Positions 8,303-16,635 of a stretch of DNA of 55,339 nucleotides are shown one piece after another (position 1 is the first letter of the stretch; every line of letters begins with the position of its first letter). The notes beneath the pieces were generated by a model. That model had not been told where the DNA came from. It worked only from the letters and a program-made list of their open reading frames with translations, and searched no databases. This stretch comes from JANRKF01 sp964519595 (lineage in GTDB: Bacteria; Pseudomonadota; Alphaproteobacteria; Rickettsiales; SXRF01), in contig CAZFJN010000005.1 in the NCBI GenBank assembly GCA_964519595.1, positions 1 through 55,339 on the forward strand. The letters are read 5' to 3'. The position numbers and the translations under genes are program-made.

Positions 8303-9529
8303 TTACTTAAGCCAATCCCTGATCACCGATCCATGATCCCTGACCCCTGCTTCTTCAGCGAAGCTTGGCCATTTTTGGATGGCTTCTTTAACTTCATCAA
8401 TGATCTGATTAGCGCGGCGGGTTGGGATGCTGAATTTATCGGCTAATTTGCGGAGATGTTCTTTGGTTGGGTTTTTACCTTCGCCCATGATGGTGGTGCT
8501 GTGTTCACCGCCTGGGCCGCCTGAGAAGGTGAGATCATAGGCTGGAGCAACGCTCCAATTTCCTTTTTCGTTCATGAGAAAGCTGAAATTCTTGGCGTGA
8601 TCGTCGCGGTTATGGGCAAATACATTAAAAGCTGCCAGTCGCAGGATTTTTTCCAGTTCCTGCGTGTTGCGAGTGAGTTCAAGCGCAATACGCATGATCT
8701 GCTCATAATCCAGCGAAGGAAAACGGTGATCAGCATGAATCAGGCCGGAAACACTATGCATATGTTGGCGTTTTTTACCTTGCCGGTCAAAACGCTCAAC
8801 GCCGAAATAGCCTGCGCCTTTTTTTGCAGGAAATAAATATGTTGGCATCATGGTAAGCCCGGCGGCGCGCGCCATCAAACTATAGGCATATTCTATTGCG
8901 CCAATATCTTTTGCATCGGCGCTTGCGGCGAATTTTACCATCCAATGCGTATAACCATCCGGTAATTGCTGCTGGCCATGAATGAGGCGTTTTTTGTCGT
9001 AGCTGATTCCAACCATCACCTTTGGCCTTGCCCCTGCGGATGAGCCTGAAAGCCCTAGCAACTCAGCAAAAACATCACCCGCCTCACCTTCTTGCACTGC
9101 TCCTGTTTCCATGGCCAGACTATCGAGATTGATTGTGTCAGTATTTAAATTTGTTTCGCTGGCGTCGGGTTCATATATTAACGCGCCCATGCCATAATTG
9201 CCAACATGCGTCAGTCGATCCAGCTTCGTTAACTGCTCAGGCGCGATGCCGTGTTTGCGTAAGCTGCGATCGAGCAGCAAGCGTCCCCAGCCATCAGGCA
9301 GGCTGTCGTTGAAAACACCAAACAGTCCGGAAAATATTTTATCCTCGCAAGGTACTGCGCCGGCTTTTAACGGCAGTTTGAAGGGGGAAATATCGAGTCC
9401 TGATTTTAAGAAGGTGGTATCATATTCAAAATAAATGCGGCGATTGGCAAGCGCGAGTCTGCCGAGTTTTTGTGGTTGATTGCCGAAATGCAACGCCACA
9501 TGCACGAGACTTACAGGTTGGTAGCTCAT
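8303..9529 (-). CDS. hipA: HipA-family serine/threonine kinase toxin
   Basis: 408 residues of the HipA type, whose best known member phosphorylates glutamyl-tRNA synthetase and induces persistence. Visible are the N-terminal couple-hipA region (LPDGWGRLLLDR), GSSAGARPK (the ATP-loop region, about residues 175-183), the catalytic-loop FNVFAHNRDDHAKNFSF with the D..H..N residues, and the metal-binding APAYDLT. It overlaps hipB by four bases (ATGA). The last ~16 residues (from GVRDHGS on) are encoded by dispersed GATCCCTGA-type repeat sequence and the stop lies in repeat text, so the tail is probably not ancestral. Confidence 0.93.
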   Translation of the reverse strand: MSYQPVSLVHVALHFGNQPQKLGRLALANRRIYFEYDTTFLKSGLDISPFKLPLKAGAVPCEDKIFSGLFGVFNDSLPDGWGRLLLDRSLRKHGIAPEQLTKLDRLTHVGNYGMGALIYEPDASETNLNTDTINLDSLAMETGAVQEGEAGDVFAELLGLSGSSAGARPKVMVGISYDKKRLIHGQQQLPDGYTHWMVKFAASADAKDIGAIEYAYSLMARAAGLTMMPTYLFPAKKGAGYFGVERFDRQGKKRQHMHSVSGLIHADHRFPSLDYEQIMRIALELTRNTQELEKILRLAAFNVFAHNRDDHAKNFSFLMNEKGNWSVAPAYDLTFSGGPGGEHSTTIMGEGKNPTKEHLRKLADKFSIPTRRANQIIDEVKEAIQKWPSFAEEAGVRDHGSVIRDWLK

Positions 9530-9834
9530 GTTAATCTCCCGCGTTTGCGTTGTTTTGAGGATTGCAATTTCAACAAATCATCCAGCGATATGTAATCTGT
9601 GGTTGATGACGCAACAGTAAATATAGCTTCAAATTCCCGCGTGCCGCCGAGCGCGACGGCTAATTTAAGTAATGATTCCAGCGAGATTTTGCCGGTGCGC
9701 TCGAATAGTTTGATCGTGCCAAGACTAACGCCAGAGCGTTGTCCAAGGCCAGTTTGCGTGAGATCAAGCGACAGTCGGCGAGCCTTTGCACGAGCGGAAA
9801 TATCCTGCATTAATTCTTGAGGGGTTTTGATCAT
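9526..9834 (-). CDS. hipB: HipB-like antitoxin, Xre/Cro-type HTH
   Basis: 102 residues from the ATG at 9834. A helix-turn-helix is clear: LTQTGLGQRSGVSLGTIKLFERTG with SLESLLKLAVALG after it. Such proteins neutralise HipA and repress their own operon. An apparent longer frame would begin inside the -35 box at 9868-9873 and is rejected. The ATG lies about 11 bases after the -10 box, so the leader would be only a few bases long. The basic C-terminus (SSKQRKRGRLT) runs into hipA with an ATGA overlap, implying coupled translation. Confidence 0.9.
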   Translation of the reverse strand: MIKTPQELMQDISARAKARRLSLDLTQTGLGQRSGVSLGTIKLFERTGKISLESLLKLAVALGGTREFEAIFTVASSTTDYISLDDLLKLQSSKQRKRGRLT

Positions 9835-9844
9835 AATGGATAAT

Positions 9845-9873
9845 ATTATAGCTGATAATGGCTTAATGGTCAA
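9845..9873 (-). promoter_or_regulatory. Sigma-70 promoter of hipBA
   Basis: On the minus strand TTGACC (9868-9873) and TATAAT (9845-9850) are separated by exactly 17 bp. Transcription should start about four bases before the hipB ATG. Repeated ATAATGG/TTAATGG words overlap the promoter and are candidate HipB operators; this last point is inference. Confidence 0.85.
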
Positions 9874-10368
9874 TTAATAGATATAATAGTTGCTGTTAAG
9901 TAAGAGGGATTAGGGGTTAGGTGCTAGGGGCTTAGGGGCTGGTCCAACATTCTCCGTCATTCCGACGTAAGTCGGAATCCAGTAGCAGCCGAATATTGCA
10001 GACTTAAACCTTTGGCGAAGGCCGATCTGCGGTGGAAATTTATTTTGGTAAAAACACTGTTTACATGAAATACCAAAAGTAAGACTGGATTACGACGTGC
10101 GTCGGAATGACGGAGAATGTTGAGCCAGCGCCCCTTACTTACCATTCACTTCTTACTTACCATCAACTATCAACCATCAACTATCAACTATCAACCATCA
10201 TCCTACGCCAAGGCTTCGGATGACAAGGCAACCATTACTTAAGTAAGTGCTGCATCGTGCATGGCAAGAAATTTCTGGTTTCTGGCTTCTGGTTTCTGAT
10301 CCCTGATTGCAACAATCTGTCACAATAAGTGATTTGAATCATTGTTGCTTAGATTTTACATTGCCCTC
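9874..10368. other. Repeat-filled stretch between hipBA and lpxC
   Basis: 495 bp without a gene. It holds GGGATTAGGGGTTAGG-type text (9906-9942), palindromic element copy C (9945-10122), tandem CATCAACTAT units (about 10161-10200), a copy of the CATCCTACGCC repeat (10194-10234) and tandem TTTCTGG units (about 10270-10300). The lpxC promoter must lie in its last part; I found no clear one. Confidence 0.8.
9945..10122 (+). repeat. CGTCATTCC palindromic element, full copy C
   Basis: About 178 bp, nearly identical to copy B including the interior GCAGCCGAATATTGC and GATCTGCGGTGGAAATTT segments. One arm has decayed (GATTACGACG instead of GATTCCGACG). With copy B it forms a direct-repeat bracket around hipBA. 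Confidence 0.88.
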
Positions 10369-11343
10369 ATGATCAACAGAAAATTCCAATTTAATCAGGC
10401 TACTTTGCTCAATGCTGTTTCCTTATCAGGCATTGGTTTGCATTCGGGAAGCACTGTTAATATGCGTCTATTGCCGGGCGCGGCTGATACTGGCATTGTT
10501 TTCCGGCGGATGGATGTTGAGCCTTTACGCTCGATGGTAGCGGCGCGTTATGATGCGGTGTGCGACACGCGGCTTGGCACGACTATTAAAAACGCGCATG
10601 GCGTTACGGTGGCAACGATTGAGCATTTAATGGCGGCGTTGTGGGGCGCGGGAATTGACAATGCGTTGATTGAAATTGACGCGCCGGAGCTGCCGATAAT
10701 GGATGGTAGCTCGGCGGAGTTTATTGAGGCGATTGACAAGGCGGGAATTGTTGAGCTTGGCGCGGCGCGGAAAATTATCAAGGTGGTGAAGGCGGTTGAA
10801 GTGCGCGATGGTGGAAGCATTGCGCGGATTGCGCCGAGCGAGGATGAGGAAGAATCTCTCAAGCTTGATATTGAAGTTGAGTATGACAGCGTGGTGATCG
10901 GCAAGCAGGCGGCGCGGTATAATTTCAGCGTTGATAGTTTCCGGGCTGATCTGGCGCGGGCGCGGACTTTTGGTTTTGAATATGAGGTTGAGGCGATGCA
11001 AAATGCCGGTTTGGCATTAGGCGGCTCACTGGATAATGCGATTGTGGTCGGCGAGAAGAATATTTTAAATGAAGGCGGTTTGCGCTTTGCTGACGAATTT
11101 GTGCGGCATAAGGCTTTGGATGTGGTTGGTGATATGTTTCTGGCCGGAGCGGAGCTTGCTGCGGTTCTTACCGTGCGAAGGAGTGGTCATGCGATCAACA
11201 ACAAGCTGTTGCGGGCGCTGATGGATGACAAATCGGCTTATGTTTATACTACTATAAATAACAATATTAATAACAACATTAATAACAATGCGGCGGCTGG
11301 TGCGGCAAAAACAGATTCGCAATTAATATTGTTGAGACGTTAG
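10369..11343 (+). CDS. lpxC: UDP-3-O-acyl-N-acetylglucosamine deacetylase
   Basis: 324 residues from ATG 10369; an upstream TTG nine codons earlier is less likely. This zinc enzyme commits UDP-acyl-GlcNAc to lipid A synthesis. Seen are SGIGLHSG near the N-terminus, the zinc-binding ATIEHLMAALWG, the LPIMDGSSAEF stretch, and RHKALDVVGD with the second histidine and the aspartate. The C-terminal ~25 residues are unusual: three INNN-type tandem units encoded by AATAACAATATT repeats, then AAAGAAKTDSQ. It is the first gene of the conserved lpxC-bamD-recN-ligA series. Confidence 0.95.
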   Translation: MINRKFQFNQATLLNAVSLSGIGLHSGSTVNMRLLPGAADTGIVFRRMDVEPLRSMVAARYDAVCDTRLGTTIKNAHGVTVATIEHLMAALWGAGIDNALIEIDAPELPIMDGSSAEFIEAIDKAGIVELGAARKIIKVVKAVEVRDGGSIARIAPSEDEEESLKLDIEVEYDSVVIGKQAARYNFSVDSFRADLARARTFGFEYEVEAMQNAGLALGGSLDNAIVVGEKNILNEGGLRFADEFVRHKALDVVGDMFLAGAELAAVLTVRRSGHAINNKLLRALMDDKSAYVYTTINNNINNNINNNAAAGAAKTDSQLILLRR

Positions 11344-11365
11344 CATATCATGTTATAACGATGAT

Positions 11366-12154
11366 ATGACACAACTTAAATTCCTGTATAAAACGCTGTT
11401 TCTCTGCGCTGCAATTGGCGTTATTTCTTCCTGTTCCGGCGGCGAGGAGGAAAAAACAGTGGAAAAAACTTCGCCGGAGAAGCTGTATAGCGAGGCGCGG
11501 ACGATGGTTGATGAGGATAATCTGCGCGAGGCGATTGTGGCTTTTGAGGAAGTTGAGCGGCAGTTTCCGGCCTCGCCGCTGGCTATTGACGCGCAGGTAA
11601 TGGCGGCTTATTCCGCTTATAAAATTGATGATTATGATAAGGCGATTTCGACGCTTGAGCGTTTTGTGAAGCTTTATCCGAATAATGAATCAACGCCTTA
11701 TGCTTATTATCTGATCGCGCTTTGTTATTATGAGCAGATTGCTGATGTGGCGCGTGATCAGAAGCTGACCGCGCAGGCGCAGCAGGCACTGCGTGATGTG
11801 GTACGGCGTTTTCCGGAAAGCGTTTATTCGCGTGATGCGGCGATCAAGCTGGATTTAACTGAGGATCATCTGGCGGGCAAGGAAATGCAGGTTGGACGAT
11901 ATTATCAGAAGCGCGGTGACACGCTGGCGGCGATTAACCGTTTCCGACATGTGGTGGAAAATTATCAGACCACAAGTCATGTGCCGGAAGCGCTGCATCG
12001 TCTTACTGAATGTTATCTGACGCTTGGCGTAGTTGATGAAGCGCGCAGATATGCGGCGGTGCTTGGTCATAATTTTCCAAACAGCTTGTGGTATCGTGAT
12101 TCATACAGATTCATGACTGAAAATTCAGCTCCTTCAGCTCCTTCAGCTCCTTAA
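11366..12154 (+). CDS. bamD: Outer membrane assembly lipoprotein BamD
   Basis: 262 residues. A lipoprotein signal ends at the lipobox ISSC (Cys about residue 23). Five TPR-like helix pairs follow (SPEKLYSEARTMVDEDNLREAI, LAIDAQVMAAYSAYK and others), as in BamD, the periplasmic scaffold of the beta-barrel assembly machine. The length is typical. The C-terminus ends in three SAP units from a short tandem duplication. The gene lies between lpxC and recN, as in many alphaproteobacteria. Confidence 0.93.
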   Translation: MTQLKFLYKTLFLCAAIGVISSCSGGEEEKTVEKTSPEKLYSEARTMVDEDNLREAIVAFEEVERQFPASPLAIDAQVMAAYSAYKIDDYDKAISTLERFVKLYPNNESTPYAYYLIALCYYEQIADVARDQKLTAQAQQALRDVVRRFPESVYSRDAAIKLDLTEDHLAGKEMQVGRYYQKRGDTLAAINRFRHVVENYQTTSHVPEALHRLTECYLTLGVVDEARRYAAVLGHNFPNSLWYRDSYRFMTENSAPSAPSAP

Positions 12155-12174
12155 AAACAGGAGAGGAAATCATA

Positions 12175-13887
12175 ATGCTAACTCAGCTTTCAATAAAAAA
12201 TATTGTATTGATCGAGCAGGCGCAGATAGATTTTCGGCGCGGTTTATGTGTGTTGTCAGGAGAAACCGGCGCGGGGAAATCAATATTGCTTGATGCTTTA
12301 GGGTTGGCGCTTGGCGCGCGGTCTGATGCGGCGCTGATCAGGCGGCAGGAAAATCAGGGCAGCGTTTGCGCGGCATTCGATATTAGCGGAAATGGCGAGG
12401 CGCTGGCTATTCTTCAGGAAATGGGAATTGAGGTAGCGGAGATGTTGCTTATCCGCCGCGATATAAGTTCTGACGGTAAAAGCCGCGCTTATGTCAACGA
12501 CGTTCCGGTTACTATCGCCGCGCTTAAGCGGCTTGGCGAGCAGCTGGTGGAAATTCATGGTCAGCATGATCAGCGCGCGCTCGGCGATAATGCGCGGCAT
12601 CGGCAGTTGCTTGATGAATTCGCTGGAAATTCTGGAGTTTTGCGTAATGTGGCAATTATTTATCAGCAATGGCAACAGGCGCGGAATAATTTATCAGCAC
12701 TGCTGGCGGAAATCAGCAAAGCGGAAAGCGAGCAGGATTATCTGCTGCATATGCACAAGGAATTAAGTGCGCTAGCGCCGCAGGAAGGCGAGGAAGAAAA
12801 GCTCAGCGACGAGCGCAGCAGGATGATGAATGGTGAGAAGCTATGCGCGGTTTTGAATGAGGCAATTGGCATATTAAACAGCAAGGATGTGCTGGGAAAT
12901 TTACGCGCGGCGCAGAAAACTCTGTTGCGTTCGCCGCTTAGTTGTGGCTATACGAAAATCATTGAAGCGCTGGAGAAAGCGGCAATAGAAGCTGAGGAGG
13001 CTCTCGAAACGCTGGAAGAAATTGGCGCAGCTTCAAACTTCAACGCCACCAAGCTTGATAATGTTGAAGAGCGGCTATTTGCATTAAAGGCAGCAGCGCG
13101 GAAATATAACAAGCCGGTTGCTGAGCTGGCGAAATTGCGTGATGAAATCTCCGCTAAGCTGGCGCTGATTAACAATCGTTCGCAGGAAGCGGCAATTATT
13201 GAAAAACAGGCAGCGCTGGCGCGCGCTAATTATATTGAAGCCGCCTCCTCATTGTCGGCGCTACGAAAAAAAGCGGCGCTGCTTTTGCAGAAAACCATAA
13301 AAAACGAATTATCGCCGCTTAAAATGGAAGGAACGCATTTTCGCGTACGAATTGATGAACAGCCGGAGCAGAGCTGGGCGGAACATGGCAAGGATTTAAT
13401 CTGTTTTGAATGCGCTACTAATGTCAGTAATGTCAGTAATTCCAGTAAATCAGATAATTCCAGTAAAAATCCTGATTACGCTCCTGATTACGCGCCGCTG
13501 GCTAAAATCGCTTCCGGCGGCGAGCTGTCGCGCCTGATGCTGGCGCTTAATGTCGCGCTCGCTGATAAGCGCAAAGCCACAACTCTGGTTTTTGATGAAA
13601 TAGATTCAGGAACAGGCGGCGCAGTTGCTGATGCTATCGGCAAACGTCTGGCTATTCTTGGCGAATCATCGCAAGTTCTGGTCGTTACGCATTTGCCACA
13701 AGTCGCAGCTTGCGGCGATTGGCATCTGCTGGTCAGCAAAAAACAAAATTCCGGCAAAACAACAACCATGATAGAAGCCTTAAGCGGGAAAAATCGTGAA
13801 GAGGAATTAGCGCGTATGCTGGCCGGAGAAAAAATAACTAAAGAAGCAAGAAGCGCCGCGAAAAAGCTGCTGGAGCAAGCGGCATGA
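12175..13887 (+). CDS. recN: DNA repair ATPase RecN
   Basis: 570 residues, SMC-like: Walker A GETGAGKSILLDAL (about residues 29-42), a central coiled coil, the ABC signature ASGGELSRLMLAL and Walker B TTLVFDEIDSGTGG. RecN acts in double-strand break repair. A strong AGGAGAGG site precedes the ATG. An unusual insert just before the signature motif (about residues 415-437) consists of tandem SNVS/NSSK and DYAP units. It overlaps ligA by four bases (ATGA), indicating translational coupling. Confidence 0.95.
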   Translation: MLTQLSIKNIVLIEQAQIDFRRGLCVLSGETGAGKSILLDALGLALGARSDAALIRRQENQGSVCAAFDISGNGEALAILQEMGIEVAEMLLIRRDISSDGKSRAYVNDVPVTIAALKRLGEQLVEIHGQHDQRALGDNARHRQLLDEFAGNSGVLRNVAIIYQQWQQARNNLSALLAEISKAESEQDYLLHMHKELSALAPQEGEEEKLSDERSRMMNGEKLCAVLNEAIGILNSKDVLGNLRAAQKTLLRSPLSCGYTKIIEALEKAAIEAEEALETLEEIGAASNFNATKLDNVEERLFALKAAARKYNKPVAELAKLRDEISAKLALINNRSQEAAIIEKQAALARANYIEAASSLSALRKKAALLLQKTIKNELSPLKMEGTHFRVRIDEQPEQSWAEHGKDLICFECATNVSNVSNSSKSDNSSKNPDYAPDYAPLAKIASGGELSRLMLALNVALADKRKATTLVFDEIDSGTGGAVADAIGKRLAILGESSQVLVVTHLPQVAACGDWHLLVSKKQNSGKTTTMIEALSGKNREEELARMLAGEKITKEARSAAKKLLEQAA

Positions 13888-16025
13888 ATGAATATTACCG
13901 CGCTGAGGAACAAGCGATTGCCGAAAAAGAAATTGCCGAAAAAGAAATTGCCGCGAAAAAACACTGGCAAATATTAGTTGAACAAATAAACCATCACGAT
14001 GCGCTTTATTATCAGAAAGACGCGCCGGAAATTTCCGATTCGGAATATGACAATCTGAAGCGCGAACTGGAAAATCTCGAAACTGAATTTCCCTATTTAC
14101 AAAATCCTGATTCGCCAACACAGAAAATCGGCGCAGCGCCTCTGGATAAATTCGCCAAAATCAACCATCTTCTGCCAATGTTGTCGCTTAACAACGCCTT
14201 CAATGCCGCCGAAGTCAGCAGCTGGGAAGAACGCAATCGGAAATTTCTTGGACTTTCTGATAATTCGCCGCTTTATTACATTTGTGAACATAAAATAGAC
14301 GGAATTTCCTTTTCCGCTCTTTATTTAAATCACACGCTTAAATATATCGCAACACGCGGCGACGGAATCAGCGGCGAAGTAATAACTGATAACATGCTGA
14401 CTCTCGGATTTCCTGAAAAACTGCCGGAAGACGCGCCGGAAATAATAGAAATACGCGGCGAGGTTTTTATGCCGCATGAAGCGTTCCTCGCTCTTAACTC
14501 AACTCTTGATGATCGAGATAAATTTTCCAATCCGCGCAACGCCGCCTCAGGAAGTATAAGGCAGCTTGATGCAAATATTACCGCCGCGCGCGGCCTTGAT
14601 TATTTTGTCTATGGCTACGGCGAGATAAAATATAAAACAGCGCAAAATACTATAAAAATCAAAAATCATCATCGTGAAATGATGCAGCTATTTTCCGACT
14701 GGAAATTTAAAATTCTTCCTGAAGGCGGCAGAATATACAACACTCACTCAACACTTTCCGCAATGCTTGAATATTATGAAACGCAACTGGAAAAGCGTCA
14801 TCTTCTCGCCTACGACATTGACGGACTGGTTTATAAAATAGATGATCTGCACTTGCGCGAAAAACTTGGTTTTGCAGGACGCGCACCGCGCTGGGCAATA
14901 GCGCATAAATTCCCGGCTGAGCAGGCAATTACCACTCTTGAAGCAATTGATATTCAAGTCGGACGAACCGGCGTGATGACTCCGGTAGCGCGTCTTAAGC
15001 CGGTAAATGTCGGCGGCGTAATAGTCAGCAATGCCAGCCTGCATAATGAAGAAGAAATAAGGCGCAAAGACATTCGCATAGGCGATATGGTGATCATCCA
15101 GCGCGCCGGCGATGTCATTCCACAAATCGTTTCCGTAAGCGCCAGAGGCAGCGATACATCTCCTTATCAATTTCCCAACAAATGTCCGATATGCGGAAGC
15201 AACGCCGTAAGAGAAGATCAGGAAGCGGCTATTCGCTGTAGCGGCGGATTAGGCTGCAAGGCACAGCTTCTTGAACGAATTAAACATTTTGTATCACGCG
15301 GCGCTTTGGATATAGAGGGTCTTGGCGAAAAACAGATCGCCGCTTTTCTCAATGAAGGATTAATCAGCAATGTCGCTGATATTTTCAAACTTCATGAACA
15401 ACGAACCGCGCTGGAAAATCGTGAAGGATCAGGCGTTAAATCAACAAATAATTTACTTACCGCAATTGAAAAAGCAAAAACCGTAAATCTGGAAAGATAT
15501 ATTTTCGCGCTGGGAATTCGTCATGTCGGCGATATTACCGCAAAATTGCTGGCCAGACATTACGGCAATTTCACCGCCTGGCGCGCCGCTATGGAAATGC
15601 TGGCTAAAGAATCTCTGGCTAAAGAATCTACAGAAAAATCTGCCGAACTTGCCAATATTGACGGAATCGGACCAAAAGTTGTGCAATCTCTCGCTATCTT
15701 CTTTGCTGATAAAGATAATTCCACAATTGTTGATAATTTAAGCAATATATTAAATATCAGCTCTTATCAGGAAGCGATTACAGATTCTCCCCTCGCCGGC
15801 AAAACCATTTTATTTACCGGCAGCATGGAAAAAATGACACGCGACGCGGCAAAAGCAACTGCCGAACGTCTGGGCGCTAAAGTCGCCAGCGGAGTTTCCG
15901 CAAAAACTGATTTTCTGGTAGCTGGTAAAGAAGCCGGCTCAAAGCTAAAAAAAGCCAATGAACTAGGCGTTAAAATCCTAAGCGAAGAAGAATGGCTAAA
16001 AATAATAACACCACAAATCAATTAA
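13884..16025 (+). CDS. ligA: NAD-dependent DNA ligase
   Basis: 713 residues with all LigA parts: Ia and adenylation domains with the nucleophile motif KIDG in CEHKIDGISFS, an OB-fold (VGRTGVMTPVARL), a C4 zinc finger (CPICG...CSGGLGC), helix-hairpin-helix repeats and a C-terminal BRCT domain (GKTILFTGSMEKMTRDAAK). It seals nicks during replication and repair. The N-terminus holds tandem AEKEI units, and near residues 573-582 there is a duplicated LAKES, both from short tandem DNA repeats. Its start overlaps recN. Confidence 0.97.
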   Translation: MNEYYRAEEQAIAEKEIAEKEIAAKKHWQILVEQINHHDALYYQKDAPEISDSEYDNLKRELENLETEFPYLQNPDSPTQKIGAAPLDKFAKINHLLPMLSLNNAFNAAEVSSWEERNRKFLGLSDNSPLYYICEHKIDGISFSALYLNHTLKYIATRGDGISGEVITDNMLTLGFPEKLPEDAPEIIEIRGEVFMPHEAFLALNSTLDDRDKFSNPRNAASGSIRQLDANITAARGLDYFVYGYGEIKYKTAQNTIKIKNHHREMMQLFSDWKFKILPEGGRIYNTHSTLSAMLEYYETQLEKRHLLAYDIDGLVYKIDDLHLREKLGFAGRAPRWAIAHKFPAEQAITTLEAIDIQVGRTGVMTPVARLKPVNVGGVIVSNASLHNEEEIRRKDIRIGDMVIIQRAGDVIPQIVSVSARGSDTSPYQFPNKCPICGSNAVREDQEAAIRCSGGLGCKAQLLERIKHFVSRGALDIEGLGEKQIAAFLNEGLISNVADIFKLHEQRTALENREGSGVKSTNNLLTAIEKAKTVNLERYIFALGIRHVGDITAKLLARHYGNFTAWRAAMEMLAKESLAKESTEKSAELANIDGIGPKVVQSLAIFFADKDNSTIVDNLSNILNISSYQEAITDSPLAGKTILFTGSMEKMTRDAAKATAERLGAKVASGVSAKTDFLVAGKEAGSKLKKANELGVKILSEEEWLKIITPQIN

Positions 16026-16063
16026 TAGACAATATGATACAGAATACAGAATTTGAAATTGCA

Positions 16064-16092
16064 TTTACAACCATAGAAAATAGCTGTATAAT
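16064..16092 (+). promoter_or_regulatory. Sigma-70 promoter of yefM-yoeB
   Basis: TTTACA (16064-16069), a 17-bp spacer and TATAAT (16087-16092). Transcription would start near 16099, a short distance before the antitoxin. A second TATAAT at 16101-16106 has no -35 partner. Confidence 0.75.
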
Positions 16093-16124
16093 TATGCACA
16101 TATAATTTAATGTGTGAGCATGTA

Positions 16125-16400
16125 ATGCTAGATAGCGTAACATATAATAATTTTCGTGAGCATATAAAGGATTATCTCGACCATGTCTGTGATAATAGCG
16201 AGCCTTTGCGCGTCACAGGCAGAGGTGGAAAGCGTGTGGTAATCTTATCTGAGGATGATTATCAATCGCTGGAAGCTACTGCTTATTTGCTTTCTACTCC
16301 TGCCAATGAAAGGCGCATAAAATCGGCACTTATTTCCAAAAAGGGCCGCAAATATAAAAATGCTAAAGATTTGCTAAATGCCTATAATCTTACGTCCTGA
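16125..16400 (+). CDS. yefM: YefM/Phd-family antitoxin
   Basis: 91 residues from ATG 16125, chosen because the family begins here and a GAG site lies just upstream; an ATG at 16110 is in frame. The sequence follows YefM closely: YNNFREHIKDYLDHVCDN, LRVTGRGGKRVVILSEDDYQSLEATAYLL, then SPAN-like STPANERRIKSAL. The N-terminal Phd fold binds DNA and represses the operon; the C-terminal tail binds the toxin. It overlaps yoeB by 23 bases. Confidence 0.93.
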   Translation: MLDSVTYNNFREHIKDYLDHVCDNSEPLRVTGRGGKRVVILSEDDYQSLEATAYLLSTPANERRIKSALISKKGRKYKNAKDLLNAYNLTS

Positions 16401-16635
16401 AGCAGAAGAAGATTTTGCTTTTTTTGCACGGCACAAACCAAAAATTGCCAAAAAAATCGGCGCTCTTCTAGCAGATATTGAAAAAACTCCTTTTACAGGA
16501 ATCGGCAAGCCTGAACCGCTGAAATATCATTTATCAGGATGCTGGTCGCGTCGTATTGATCGTGAACATAGGCTGGTGTATCAGGTGAACAAAAACAATA
16601 TCATTGTCCTCACTTGCAAGCATCATTATGAATAA
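16378..16635 (+). CDS. yoeB: YoeB-family ribosome-dependent mRNA interferase
   Basis: 85 residues, the usual length of YoeB. Catalytic positions are present: Glu in GKPEPLK, Arg in RRIDREHRLVY, and the terminal His-Tyr in CKHHYE. Toxins of this RelE-like family cleave mRNA on stalled ribosomes. The start overlaps yefM by 23 bases and the end overlaps the prmA start codon by eight bases, so the toxin, the antitoxin and an essential-type methyltransferase are probably translated from one message. Confidence 0.94.
   Translation: MPIILRPEAEEDFAFFARHKPKIAKKIGALLADIEKTPFTGIGKPEPLKYHLSGCWSRRIDREHRLVYQVNKNNIIVLTCKHHYE

Noticed and set aside
9835..9873. Longer N-terminus for HipB
   Set aside because: The extension begins inside the -35 box of a near-consensus promoter, so it cannot be transcribed from it.
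10342..10368. TTG start for lpxC
   Set aside because: No ribosome site, and the LpxC family begins close to the ATG at 10369.
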